Assembly: GCF_017874575.1 (NCBI RefSeq)
Contig: NZ_JAGGLU010000009.1
Coordinates: 1-64,000, forward strand
Direction: 5' to 3'
Source: Lactobacillus colini
GTDB lineage: Bacteria; Bacillota; Bacilli; Lactobacillales; Lactobacillaceae
DNA length: 64,000 nucleotides
The position numbers were made by a program, and so were the translations under genes. This document shows positions 28,331 through 37,585 of this stretch, one piece after another. Positions within the stretch are counted from its first letter, which is position 1; every line of letters starts with the position of its first letter. The notes below the pieces were generated by a model. It had not been told where the DNA came from. It ran no database searches and saw only the letters and a program-made list of their open reading frames with translations.

Positions 28331-28362
28331 AAAGAGCGGTATGAAACTATATCGCTCTTTTT
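28331..28362 (+). terminator. Terminator after the MFS pseudogene
   Basis: AAAGAGCG pairs with CGCTCTTT, followed by T residues. Confidence 0.75.
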
Positions 28363-28482
28363 GATACTAGGGGAAAGTAAAGATAGTGGGAATGTTGCAC
28401 ATAGTAAAGATTGAAATCTAACTCCAATAGTTCTATCATTTTTAGTGAACCGCTTACAATTTTGAAGAAGGAGATAAATAAA

Positions 28483-29058
28483 ATGGCAACACTATATTTA
28501 ATGTGACATGGACAGACATATTTTAACTTATGGCATAAAAAGCAAGGCTGGACTGATTCACCTCTAACTGACCAAGGAATACAACAAGCTAAGAATGTAG
28601 GGCAATATTTTGCTAAGCAAGGTATTAAGTTCGACAAGGCATATTCTTCAACTTCAGAGCGTGCATGTGATACCTTAGAATTAGTAACTCAAAACAAGAT
28701 GCCATATAAACGGCTTAAGGGGTTGAAGGAGTGGAATTTTGGCAGTTTTGAAGCACGAGATGAACGACTTGATCCACCTGTTCCTTATGGTGACTTCTTC
28801 GTGAAGTATGGTGGCGAGAGTCAAGATGAGCTATCTGAGAGAATATATCGGACTATTACTGAGTTGATGGATCAGTCTGATCAAGATGATAAGATATTAA
28901 TCGTATCTCATGGCGGTGCGATTGCTAATTTTATCAGAAAAGCAGGATTTGATTGGAAAGAATTCCGTGCTAAATATAAGTTTAGCAATTGCTCTGTGAT
29001 CAAGCTTGAGTATAACGATAAGAAGTATAAGCTAATTGATGTCATAAATGAGCAATAA
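28483..29058 (+). pseudogene. Histidine phosphatase (phosphoglycerate mutase-like), nonsense codon in the RHG motif
   Basis: The 192-codon frame is complete from ATG (with AAGGAGA upstream) to TAA, except for codon 8. Codon 8 is TGA where the catalytic Arg of LxRHGQT belongs (CGA to TGA is one transition). The rest is a normal histidine phosphatase with SPLTDQGIQQAK, SSTSERACDTLE and VSHGGAIANF. An intact paralogue lies at 43158. A short protein could start at a later ATG (28699), but it would lack the phosphate pocket. Confidence 0.88.
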
Positions 29059-29077
29059 TTTAACTAACTAAAAATAC

Positions 29078-29106
29078 TTGTAAAAAGTAAGCAAATATCT
29101 TATAAT
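29078..29106 (+). promoter_or_regulatory. Promoter (TTGTAA-17-TATAAT) of the 35-aa gene
   Basis: A near-consensus promoter with a 17-bp spacer lies about 60 bp before a tiny open frame. Confidence 0.7.
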
Positions 29107-29165
29107 TGTTTTAACTTAAAAAATATAATTTTAGATATAGTAAACAGTTATGGAGGGAAGCTTAC

Positions 29166-29273
29166 ATGGTTATGGAAATCTTAGGAATTGCGGTTATCGT
29201 TGGCATGTTATTAGTGGTTACTAGCAAGCCATCAAGAGAGCTCCAAACTGAGCGTATCAATCGTCGCAGATAA
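29166..29273 (+). CDS. 35-aa membrane microprotein
   Basis: This small frame encodes one N-terminal hydrophobic helix (ILGIAVIVGMLLVVTS) and a short basic tail (ERINRRR), with the tail probably in the cytoplasm. It has its own strong promoter, a GGAGGGAAG ribosome-binding site and a terminator, so it is most likely a real gene. The function is unknown. Confidence 0.65.
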   Translation: MVMEILGIAVIVGMLLVVTSKPSRELQTERINRRR

Positions 29274-29293
29274 TAATCGAATATTAATTAATC

Positions 29294-29329
29294 AAACGTC
29301 TTTCAATAATTTAAGAAAGGCGCTTTTTT
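29294..29329 (+). terminator. Terminator of the 35-aa gene
   Basis: AAACGTCTTTC and GAAAGGCGCTT form an imperfect stem followed by six T residues. Confidence 0.7.
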
Positions 29330-29371
29330 GTTATAATCGAGATAATCTAATTTAGATAGTGAGGACTAATT

Positions 29372-29893
29372 ATGAATCTTATTTATGCACGTAAGGCCAA
29401 GGCCACTGACATTGATGATATTGTTGAGATTATTAATCAAGCTAAGCAATTCTTGAAGGCTAGTGGTTCAAGTCAATGGCAGGGAGACTATCCTGCTGGA
29501 GCAGATCTTGAACAAGATATTAATAGCGGCGTTGGCCTAGTATTGGTAGTTGATGGTAAGGTTGCTGGCTATGCCGCAGTTATTGAAGGAATAGAAGATA
29601 CCTACCTTAAGATAGATGGAGCATGGTCTGATGATAAGCACACCTATGCGACGATTCACCGCTTGGCTATCAGTGATAGGTATAGAGGGATGCATTTGAT
29701 GGATAATTTTATTTCAAATATTATCACCCTAGAACTCAGCCGTAATGTCTATAATTTTAGGGTTGATACTTCTAAGAATAATAAGATTGTCCAGCATATT
29801 TTTGAAAAGCATAACTTCATCAAGCGGGGGATTATTTATGTAACCGAAGACCCAATAGATAATAGCCGCTTAGCTTACGAATTAAATCTATAA
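29372..29893 (+). CDS. GNAT family N-acetyltransferase
   Basis: This 173-aa protein has the GNAT fold: an N-terminal helix pair (KATDIDDIVEIINQAKQFL), a central YAAVIEG strand, and the acetyl-CoA loop region HRLAISDRYRGMHLMDNFI near residue 105. The loop matches the R/QxxGxG/A pattern only loosely. The C-terminal FEKHNFIKRGIIYV segment is typical. The substrate cannot be predicted. It is monocistronic with a weak ribosome-binding site (GTGAGGA). Confidence 0.85.
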   Translation: MNLIYARKAKATDIDDIVEIINQAKQFLKASGSSQWQGDYPAGADLEQDINSGVGLVLVVDGKVAGYAAVIEGIEDTYLKIDGAWSDDKHTYATIHRLAISDRYRGMHLMDNFISNIITLELSRNVYNFRVDTSKNNKIVQHIFEKHNFIKRGIIYVTEDPIDNSRLAYELNL

Positions 29894-30172
29894 GATATAT
29901 CTTATATTAAAAGGAAGCAACCTCAAATCTCGTATATTAATGTATCTGTTTTTATAATATGAAGCAATTAATACAGAAATTCTATCAAATCATGTTATTT
30001 TTTAATATTCTTAATTTACTTGTATAACTTGTTGATATTATTAGCTATTACTTGCTATCAAAGATTAAAAAGTATAATTAATCTTACAAAAATTGCATTT
30101 AAAAAGCTGACAATATATCTTAACTGTAATTTAATTAGTGGTAAAGTTTTGTTAAAAAAGCAGAGATATATG
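29894..30172. other. AT-rich gap before the adhesin gene, no gene seen
   Basis: About 280 bp of very AT-rich sequence separate the acetyltransferase from the adhesin promoter. No reading frame with a ribosome-binding site and no clear hairpin terminator is visible on either strand. Confidence 0.5.
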
Positions 30173-30202
30173 TTGTTTTAATTTATAAGTATAGTATATA
30201 AT
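30173..30202 (+). promoter_or_regulatory. Adhesin promoter (TTGTTT-18-TATAAT)
   Basis: Both boxes are present with an 18-bp spacer about 34 bp before the start codon. Confidence 0.6.
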
Positions 30203-30235
30203 ACTAATCACAAAATAATATTTGAGGTGATAGAT

Positions 30236-33200
30236 TTGCTTTCCAAAAATAAAAAATTATGGAATGATAAAAATTTAGATCAAAAGCAACGTTTTTCAAT
30301 TAGAAAGTTAAGTGTAGGAGCAGCTTCCGTATTGGTAGGTACTCTTTTATTTTGGAGTAATTCAAACGAAACAGTTCTAGCTGATCAAGTAACTACTCCA
30401 GCTTCTAGCCAGAGCGCAGAAACGCAAACTAGCACAAATTCGAAAAATACTGCTAGTGATGCTAGTGTTGATGCCAAGAGCGTTACAGACACAGCTACAG
30501 ATAATACCCCAAATACTGAAACAAGCGACCAAGCTAATAAACCAGCTACTAATCAAGTAACAACTACTTCTGAAAAAGCCCAAGATGCTGAAACTACTAC
30601 TCTTACAGTAGACAATAAATCAGCAACTGCTCAAACTGCTGATGCTTTAAAGACTAGTCTAGCAGCAACTACTTCTAATGCTAATGATCAGACTACTAAG
30701 AAAGAATACGGTATGAATACTATCGTTTCATCTGATCCAAGTAAGATTTCAACAGAAGGTTACTCAATTGATGAGAATTATCCTTCACCAACTTTACGTC
30801 CAGAAGCAGTAAATGATTGGGAGGATAAGTTTATCTATGATGATAATGCAGATCATGTAACTTTTGCTGTAATCGGTTTTTACCGTAACGAGAACAATTC
30901 CATAACTTCCTTCTCAACTGATAAGTCAGGCGATGGTAAGGTCTATGCAACGTTCTTTGACGATAAGAAGAACCAGCTTGGTCAAGTTGAATTAACTGCA
31001 GATACTTATAAGTTCGCTAACCAGAATTATTCTGCTAGTGACGGAATGGTGTCATATTCTAACCCTAAAGTTGGACAGAGCACTCGTTCAGTTATTCTAT
31101 ACTCTTGGATGGCTAAAAAGCCTGCTTATACTGGACCAAACAGCAGAGGTGGTTGGACAAGTGATAAGATTGCAATCCCTGAAAAAGTAAGCTCTGTAGC
31201 GAAATATTATGATAAAGACCATAACTTAATTGGTACTGTTACTATGACTGGACTTGCTGGTAGTAACTTCACCGCTCCACTTACTCAAACCTATGATGGT
31301 GACACATCTGAAGCAATTTCACAAACAGGATTAGTTGCTGATACAGCTGATAATGAGATAAAGGGACGTTTATCAGATTATGCTTTAGGTGTAGTTAAAG
31401 AATCGGCTCTTTCGGGAGTAACTTATACAGCTGTTCCTGGTAAAGCATCTGATTATTATTCAAATAGTCCTATTAATGAAGCAGATGAAACTAAGAATCA
31501 ATTGAAGAACCAAGATAATCCAGATGACGTTAAGACAGATGGTTTACCAGATGGAACTGTTAGAGTTGATGTGCCGGGATTTGCTCCAGCATATATTGGT
31601 ATTGATGAGAAGACTAATAGCTATCGTTATATTGGTACAGATGAAAATACCCATGTTTCATACTATGAACGTAATCCATTTACTGGTGGAACTCCAGCAC
31701 CTGTTTATATTTTTAATGGTATTTCAGTTCAAAAATCAAATATCACAGTAAATTATGTTGATGACGATAATAATGGTAGTGTATTACAAAGCTATAGTAG
31801 TGCTGGTGAAGTAGGAGATAAAGTTGATTATTCAACTAAAGATACTATCCAAAGCTTGGAAAATAAGGGCTACATCTTAGTAACAGATGAATATTCTGAA
31901 GTAAAAGATCCTACTTATGTAGAAAACGGTAGTACTTATACAGTGCACTTAAAACATGGTGCTGAAACTATTAATGGTGATAATCCAGCTAACCATACTC
32001 CAGATACGCCAATCAATCCTGCCGATCCAGAAGGTCCTAAGTGGCCAAGTGCAGATACCTATGCTAAAGATTATACTTATACTGTTTACTTTAAAGATGA
32101 ACAAGGTAAAGATTTAGCCAGTCCTAAAGAGCAAACCAGTCACTGGACAAGAAATATTACTGTTGATAAGGTAACTGGTGAAATTGATCCAGATAAGACA
32201 ACTGAATGGACTACAACAGATAAATACAATGATGTAACTGTACCAGTAGTTAAAGGCTATGTAGCTTCAACTACCAGTGCAAATGGTAAGACTGTATCCA
32301 AGACTCTTGAAGCAGAAGATGTAGCACAAAAGAACCTTGAAGATACAGTTGTATACAAGAAGGTTGGTAGGCTTGTTCCAGTAGATAGTATTACTAATGA
32401 ACCTATTCCGGGTACTTCAACTCCAAGTTATGACAACGATCCAGAAGATCCAACTAAGGTATCAGTACCAGAGTTGCCAGATATACCAGGCTACAACAAG
32501 CCAAATCAATCAACTGTTAACGTGGAAGATCCAACTAAAGATACTAAGGTACCTTACACTAAGACAACTACATTTAAAGTCGTTGTTCATGACAAGACTA
32601 CTGGTAAAACCTTAACTCAATATGGTTATGACAACGATAGTGCAATTCCTGGTGATAAGGTAAACTATGACTGGTCAAAGCAAAAGCAGAGCTTAGTAGA
32701 TCATGGCTATAAAGTTGATGAAGACCCAACTATCCCATCAGCTTATGGCAATGATCCACAAACAATTGATGTCTATGTTGAACACGATGTTGTTCCAGTA
32801 GATAACACTGAAAATAAGCATGAACCAGAAACATCAATTAATCCTGCTGATCCAGACGGTCCAAAATGGCCAAGTTCAGACACTTACACTAAGAAGTACA
32901 CTTACACAGTTAACTTCCAAGACCAAGACGGCAATAAGCTGGCTGATCCTGTAGTACAAACCAGTACCTGGAATAGAACTGTTTATGTTGATAAGGTAAC
33001 CGGTGAAATCCAGGAAGATAAGACGACTGAATGGACTACAACAGATAAATATACTGATGTAAATGTGCCAGTGGTTAAAGGCTATGTAGCTTCAACTACC
33101 AGTGCAAATGGTAAGACTGTATCTAAGACTCTTGAAGCAGAAACTGCTACACAAGCAAATCTTGTAGATACAGTTGTATATAATAAGGTTGGTAAGCTTG

Positions 33201-34624
33201 TTCCTGTAGATAAGACTAGTGGTAAAGAAATTCCAGACACTTCAACTCCAAGTTATGACAATGATCCAGAAGATCCAACTAAAGTTGTAGTACCAGAGTT
33301 ACCAGATGTGCCAGGCTACAACAAGCCAAATCAATCAACTGTTAAGATTGATGATCCAACTAAAAATACTAAAGTACCATACACTAAGACAACTACACTT
33401 AAAGTTGTTGTTCATGACAAGACTACTGGTGAAACCTTAACTCAATATGGTTATAACAACGATAGTGCAGTTCCTGGCGATAAGGTAAGCTATGACTGGT
33501 CAAAACAAAAACAAAGTTTAATAGATCATGGTTACAAGGTTGATGAAGACCCAGCTATTCCATCAACTTATGGCAATGATCCACAAACAATTGATGTCTA
33601 CGTTGAACACGATATTGTTCCAGTAGATAACACTGAAAATAAGTATGAATCAGGAACGTTAATTAATCCTAATGATCCGGAAGGTCCTAAGTGGCCAAGT
33701 TCAGACACTTATACTAAGAAGTACACTTACACAGTTAACTTCCAAGACCAAGAAGGCAATAAGTTAGCTGATCCTGTAGTACAAACCAGCACTTGGAATA
33801 GAACTGTTTATGTTGATAAGGTAACTGGTGAAATTCAGGAAGATAAGTCAACTAAGTGGACTACAACAGATAAGTACAATGATGTAACTGTACCAGTAGT
33901 TAAGGGCTATGTAGCTTCAACTACTAGTGCAAATGGTAAGACTGTATCTAAGACTCTTGAAGTCGGAACTGCATTACCACAGAATGTTACAGATACAGTT
34001 GTATACAAGAAGATTGGTCAACTTATTCCAGTAGATAGTACTACTAATGAACCAATCCCAGGTGCAGATCATCCGGCTTATAACAATGATCCAGAAGACC
34101 CAACTAAGGTCTTAGTACCAGAGTTGCCAGATATACCCGGCTATAACAAGCCAGATCAATCAACTGTTAAGGTTGAAGATCCGGCTAAGGATACTGATGT
34201 TGTTTATACTAAAGAAGTTGATCCTGTAATTCCAGATAACAATTCTGGCAATACTTTTGACAAGGCTTCAAATGATTCAACTAATTCCGATCATAATGAA
34301 GATAACTCGACCCCAGATAAACAACCAAGTAGCCAAGCAACCACTAATAAGAAAGATAAGCACAAGAATAAGAAGACTTCAAACTCTGCAACTTCTTCAA
34401 ATTCGGCTAAACTTGCAGTTAGTGCTTCAACCGTGAACAAGGCTCAGAACAATAGCTCTATGAGTAGCCAAAAGAGCAGCGCTACCCCTACTAATAACAC
34501 TAATGCTAGCCGCCGCTTACCACAAACAGGTGAAAAGCACACTAGCGGTGCAGCACTTGGTATCTTGAGCTTGGCTTTAGGCTTAGTAGCATTTGCAGCT
34601 GATAGAAAGAAACGTAAGGGATAG
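30236..34624 (+). CDS. YSIRK/LPXTG mucus-binding (MucBP/Mub) surface protein
   Basis: This 1462-aa wall-anchored adhesin starts at TTG 30236, because GAGGTGAT (30224-30231) is placed correctly for it; the GTG at 30227 lies inside that site. The order is: YSIRK-type signal (QRFSIRKLSVGAASVLVGT, cleavage near VLA-DQ), a Ser/Thr/Ala-rich stretch to about residue 160, a globular N-domain, a MucBP-like unit (about 500-585), and tandem Mub-type repeats of 275 residues. A Ser/Asn/Lys-rich wall spacer, LPQTGEK, a membrane helix and a basic tail close it. Sortase A should anchor it; the ligand, mucin or other, is inferred from the family. Confidence 0.95.
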   Translation: MLSKNKKLWNDKNLDQKQRFSIRKLSVGAASVLVGTLLFWSNSNETVLADQVTTPASSQSAETQTSTNSKNTASDASVDAKSVTDTATDNTPNTETSDQANKPATNQVTTTSEKAQDAETTTLTVDNKSATAQTADALKTSLAATTSNANDQTTKKEYGMNTIVSSDPSKISTEGYSIDENYPSPTLRPEAVNDWEDKFIYDDNADHVTFAVIGFYRNENNSITSFSTDKSGDGKVYATFFDDKKNQLGQVELTADTYKFANQNYSASDGMVSYSNPKVGQSTRSVILYSWMAKKPAYTGPNSRGGWTSDKIAIPEKVSSVAKYYDKDHNLIGTVTMTGLAGSNFTAPLTQTYDGDTSEAISQTGLVADTADNEIKGRLSDYALGVVKESALSGVTYTAVPGKASDYYSNSPINEADETKNQLKNQDNPDDVKTDGLPDGTVRVDVPGFAPAYIGIDEKTNSYRYIGTDENTHVSYYERNPFTGGTPAPVYIFNGISVQKSNITVNYVDDDNNGSVLQSYSSAGEVGDKVDYSTKDTIQSLENKGYILVTDEYSEVKDPTYVENGSTYTVHLKHGAETINGDNPANHTPDTPINPADPEGPKWPSADTYAKDYTYTVYFKDEQGKDLASPKEQTSHWTRNITVDKVTGEIDPDKTTEWTTTDKYNDVTVPVVKGYVASTTSANGKTVSKTLEAEDVAQKNLEDTVVYKKVGRLVPVDSITNEPIPGTSTPSYDNDPEDPTKVSVPELPDIPGYNKPNQSTVNVEDPTKDTKVPYTKTTTFKVVVHDKTTGKTLTQYGYDNDSAIPGDKVNYDWSKQKQSLVDHGYKVDEDPTIPSAYGNDPQTIDVYVEHDVVPVDNTENKHEPETSINPADPDGPKWPSSDTYTKKYTYTVNFQDQDGNKLADPVVQTSTWNRTVYVDKVTGEIQEDKTTEWTTTDKYTDVNVPVVKGYVASTTSANGKTVSKTLEAETATQANLVDTVVYNKVGKLVPVDKTSGKEIPDTSTPSYDNDPEDPTKVVVPELPDVPGYNKPNQSTVKIDDPTKNTKVPYTKTTTLKVVVHDKTTGETLTQYGYNNDSAVPGDKVSYDWSKQKQSLIDHGYKVDEDPAIPSTYGNDPQTIDVYVEHDIVPVDNTENKYESGTLINPNDPEGPKWPSSDTYTKKYTYTVNFQDQEGNKLADPVVQTSTWNRTVYVDKVTGEIQEDKSTKWTTTDKYNDVTVPVVKGYVASTTSANGKTVSKTLEVGTALPQNVTDTVVYKKIGQLIPVDSTTNEPIPGADHPAYNNDPEDPTKVLVPELPDIPGYNKPDQSTVKVEDPAKDTDVVYTKEVDPVIPDNNSGNTFDKASNDSTNSDHNEDNSTPDKQPSSQATTNKKDKHKNKKTSNSATSSNSAKLAVSASTVNKAQNNSSMSSQKSSATPTNNTNASRRLPQTGEKHTSGAALGILSLALGLVAFAADRKKRKG
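32015..34216 (+). repeat. 825-bp tandem repeat inside the adhesin gene
   Basis: Two full units (32015-32839, 32840-33664) and one partial unit (33665 to about 34216) have exactly the same 825-bp (275-codon) spacing, judged from the recurring NPxDPxGPKWPS block. The third copy lacks the KVVVHDKTTG half. DNA identity is high, so copy number can change by recombination. Confidence 0.9.
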
Positions 34625-34660
34625 TAATTAACTATTACGCAGCTTTCAATATACTTAACA

Positions 34661-34698
34661 AAAAAGACGTTGATTTTTGAATTCAACGTCTTTTTTTT
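34661..34698 (+). terminator. Adhesin terminator
   Basis: AAAAAGACGTTGA pairs with TTCAACGTCTTTTT, followed by T residues; the A tract lets it work on the other strand too. Confidence 0.9.
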
Positions 34699-34703
34699 GA
34701 TAG

Positions 34704-34877
34704 TTAAGATCTTTTCTTTAATGTGTAATTATAAAGGAAGTATCCTACTGCACCGGCGAAGTAGATCAAGCTTACACCTGCAGTATCGAATAAATTGTTA
34801 CCATCTAAGCTAACTATTACTAATGCAATAGCAGCAATTAATACGATTAGTGAAATAATGATAGTCGAAATTTTCAT
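34704..34877 (-). CDS. 57-aa small membrane protein
   Basis: This short gene starts MKISTIIISLIVLIAAIALV, giving one strong N-terminal helix, and has a second hydrophobic stretch (GVSLIYFAGAVGYFLYNY) before a basic end KKRS. Both ends are probably in the cytoplasm. A weak GAAGG site precedes the ATG, and the adhesin hairpin can serve as its terminator. The codon pattern looks real. The function is unknown. Confidence 0.65.
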   Translation of the reverse strand: MKISTIIISLIVLIAAIALVIVSLDGNNLFDTAGVSLIYFAGAVGYFLYNYTLKKRS

Positions 34878-35075
34878 AATAACGGCCTTCTTTGTTTAAA
34901 ACATATTCTCTTTGAATACGCTTTCATTATAACGCAATTGGCTTAATTTGTATATATCTATCAGATAAATATAGCATTACTATTCATAGATAGTAATGTA
35001 CACTAGTGGATTTGGACTTATAATCAAATAATTAGTAGAATTGAGATAATCAATACATAGAAAGAAAGTATAATT

Positions 35076-35585
35076 ATGCAAGTACAAGTTCCTTTAGAAA
35101 ATGGCTTTTTGGCAGATGAGTATACTAAGTTTGCAAGTGATGCAGATAAAATAGCTGGTAAACCGGCTAAATCATTTCCTATTTCGATAAAAAATATACC
35201 AGCAGGTACGCAGAGTTTAGCGATTTATTTTAAGGATTTTGATTCTGTTCCAGTATGTGGTTTCGTTTGGATTCACTGGCTAGCCGCTAATATTCCGACG
35301 GTATCTGAAATACCAGCTGATGCAAGTCGGAATAAGCCGTTTAACTTTATCCAAGGTGCTAATAGCAATGTTAGCAAGTTATTGCCTAAACTTTCTGGTC
35401 CGCAACTTGGTTACACAGGGCCTCAACCACCAACTGGAGTTCATGATTATGAATTAACTGTCTATGCTTTAGACAATAACTTAGAATTAGAAGATGGATA
35501 TTATCTAAATGAGTTTCTTGAAAAGATCGACGGACATATCATTGATAAAGAAAATGTCATCTTGCCTGCAAAAGCAGAAAAATAA
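35076..35585 (+). CDS. YbhB/YbcL family (PEBP, Raf kinase inhibitor-like) protein
   Basis: This 169-aa cytoplasmic protein has the PEBP-fold features: AIYFKDFDSVPVCGFVWIHW with the ligand pocket, and YTGPQPPTGVHDYELTVYAL near residue 110. The biochemical role in bacteria is not settled. It is monocistronic with AAAGAAAG as ribosome-binding site and ends at a strong shared hairpin that faces treB. Confidence 0.9.
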   Translation: MQVQVPLENGFLADEYTKFASDADKIAGKPAKSFPISIKNIPAGTQSLAIYFKDFDSVPVCGFVWIHWLAANIPTVSEIPADASRNKPFNFIQGANSNVSKLLPKLSGPQLGYTGPQPPTGVHDYELTVYALDNNLELEDGYYLNEFLEKIDGHIIDKENVILPAKAEK

Positions 35586-35586
35586 T

Positions 35587-35628
35587 AAAAAAACTTTGTG
35601 TCGATACATCACGACACAAAGTTTTTTT
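35587..35628. terminator. Bidirectional terminator between the YbhB gene and treB
   Basis: AACTTTGTGTCG pairs perfectly with CGACACAAAGTT, with A and T tracts on both sides. Confidence 0.9.
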
Positions 35629-35638
35629 ATGTATTAAA

Positions 35639-37567
35639 TTAAATAGTACCTGGGCGCTTCTTCTTTTCGACTTTTTGACCTTTTTGCATATTATCGTTGT
35701 AGCCCCATACCCAGGTTACGATGAAGGCAACGATAATTGAAGCAGCACTAGCAATTAAGAAGGCATAGAAGCTACTTAAGTCAGTTGGATTCTTAGGATT
35801 AAAGAAGCTAGAGAATCCGATTAAGCCGCCTGTGAAGCCGAACATAGTCCCATGCATAAGGCCAGTAATTAAGCCACCAACGGCAGAACCAATACAGCCT
35901 GAAGCAAATACCTTCTTGTAGCGTAAGTTAACACCATAGATAGCAGGTTCAGTAACACCGCAGAAGGCTGAAACTGCTGCTGCAATCCCAAGTTCCTTCA
36001 TGTCTGCCTTCTTAGACTTAATGGCTACAGCAAGAACGGCAGCACCTTGAGAAATCATAGTTGAACAAATAATTGCATTAAGTGCACTCTGGCCAGTTCC
36101 GGCAATTTGTTGAGCAACCAAAGGCACAACACCCCAGTGAAGACCAAAGATAACCAATAATTGGTAAAATCCACCGATGAACAATCCGCCAATCCAACCA
36201 GAAGCAGATACTAACCAGTTAATTAAGACGGCAATTCCGTTCGCCAGACCTTGAATAACTGGACCAGTAATTACTAGGGTAATAGCTGACACTACTAGGA
36301 TAGTAATTAATGGAACGAAGATCATCTGCAAGTAGCTAGGTAAGTGCTTTTTGAGCCATTTTTCAGATTTAGCAGCTAGCCATGCGGCTAAAATCATTGG
36401 GAAAATAGAGTAGCTGTAGTTTAAGAATTGGAAATGCCAACCACCTAAGCTAAACATTGTTTTAAGTCCTTTACCCCAAGTGATAATTTGTGGGTAAGTA
36501 AGGACACCACCGATTACGGCAGCAATAATTGGATCACTGTTGAGTCGCTTGGCAGCACTGAAGCCAACAATTACTGGCAGGAAGAAGAATGCTGAATCAG
36601 CAATGGCACTGACAGTAATATAAGGGACACTATTTACATTAAGTAACGATCCCAATTGTGGCAAAGTTAGTAAGGCTAAGAGTCCCTTGATAATACCAGA
36701 TGCAGCAATTACACCAACTACTGGACTCATTGAACCAGTGATAAATCCAATTAAATTACCAAAGCCGCGGGAGATAGGGTTCTTGCCATCATCTACTGGC
36801 TCTGGAGTTGGATTATCACCTAAATCGCCTAATTGCTTAACAACTTCGTCAAAGACAGCTTCGACTTCATTACCGATAACGACTTGGTATTGACCAGAAG
36901 CCTTCATTACATCCAGAATACCACGTTGATTCTTTAAGACTTCGGTATTAGCCTTGCTCTCATCCTTTAAGTAGAAGCGTAATCTAGTAATACAGTGGAT
37001 TACGTTGTTAACATTATCCTTACCACCAACGTTCTTAATAATGAAGGTTGCTAAGTCATGGTGGGAGAGCTTCTTGTCGGAAGTATTAGCAGCTTCTTGT
37101 ACCTTTAAGTAAGCAGTTGCGACAACTTGGCCGGCTTCACTATCGCCTTCGGTTATGTCTAAGCCATCAATCTTGTCATTAGAATTAGTAATAAGGACCA
37201 TGATTGTGGTATCTAAGTTCTTAGCCTTGACTTGGTCAAGATTCATCGTAGCAATAGCTTGGCCTGCTGTAATGGTATCACCGTTATTAATCTTAATGTT
37301 GAATGGCTCACCTTTGAGACTGACAGTATCAATTCCCATATGAACTAAGACTTCTAAGCCGTCATCTGTAGTTATCCCAATGGCATGATTGGTATCAGCA
37401 ATCATGCTAATCCTACCACTAACTGGTGCAACCACATTACCATTAGTAGGTATTAGACCAAAGCCTTGTCCCATAACTCCCTTTGAAAAGATAGGATCGG
37501 AAGTTTTTTCTAAAGCAATTACTTCCCCAGCAGCTGGAGATAATAAGTTAACCGTTTGTTTAACCAT
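35639..37567 (-). CDS. treB: PTS trehalose-type transporter, domain order EIIA-EIIB-EIIC
   Basis: This 642-aa transporter imports and phosphorylates a disaccharide. The EIIA domain comes first (VLVHMGIDTV, His near residue 77), then EIIB (VIHCITRLRF, Cys near residue 200), then the EIIC membrane part. The usual order in this family is B-C-A, so the A domain has moved to the N-terminus. Trehalose is inferred from treR and treC next door. The start at 37567 follows GAGAGGAAG; the upstream extension lies within the leader. Confidence 0.92.
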   Translation of the reverse strand: MVKQTVNLLSPAAGEVIALEKTSDPIFSKGVMGQGFGLIPTNGNVVAPVSGRISMIADTNHAIGITTDDGLEVLVHMGIDTVSLKGEPFNIKINNGDTITAGQAIATMNLDQVKAKNLDTTIMVLITNSNDKIDGLDITEGDSEAGQVVATAYLKVQEAANTSDKKLSHHDLATFIIKNVGGKDNVNNVIHCITRLRFYLKDESKANTEVLKNQRGILDVMKASGQYQVVIGNEVEAVFDEVVKQLGDLGDNPTPEPVDDGKNPISRGFGNLIGFITGSMSPVVGVIAASGIIKGLLALLTLPQLGSLLNVNSVPYITVSAIADSAFFFLPVIVGFSAAKRLNSDPIIAAVIGGVLTYPQIITWGKGLKTMFSLGGWHFQFLNYSYSIFPMILAAWLAAKSEKWLKKHLPSYLQMIFVPLITILVVSAITLVITGPVIQGLANGIAVLINWLVSASGWIGGLFIGGFYQLLVIFGLHWGVVPLVAQQIAGTGQSALNAIICSTMISQGAAVLAVAIKSKKADMKELGIAAAVSAFCGVTEPAIYGVNLRYKKVFASGCIGSAVGGLITGLMHGTMFGFTGGLIGFSSFFNPKNPTDLSSFYAFLIASAASIIVAFIVTWVWGYNDNMQKGQKVEKKKRPGTI

Positions 37568-37585
37568 AAGTAATTCTTCCTCTCT

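Noticed and set aside
28504-28506. TGA read as selenocysteine in the phosphatase
   Set aside because: Arg, not Cys or Sec, belongs at this site; no selenoprotein genes are seen nearby. A nonsense mutation is simpler.
28699-29058. A functional 119-aa phosphatase starting after the nonsense codon
   Set aside because: It would lack the RHG motif and most of the active site; it is the tail of the pseudogene.
32015-34216. Repeats as a CRISPR array
   Set aside because: The repeats are 825 bp long, in frame, and encode Mub-type protein domains.
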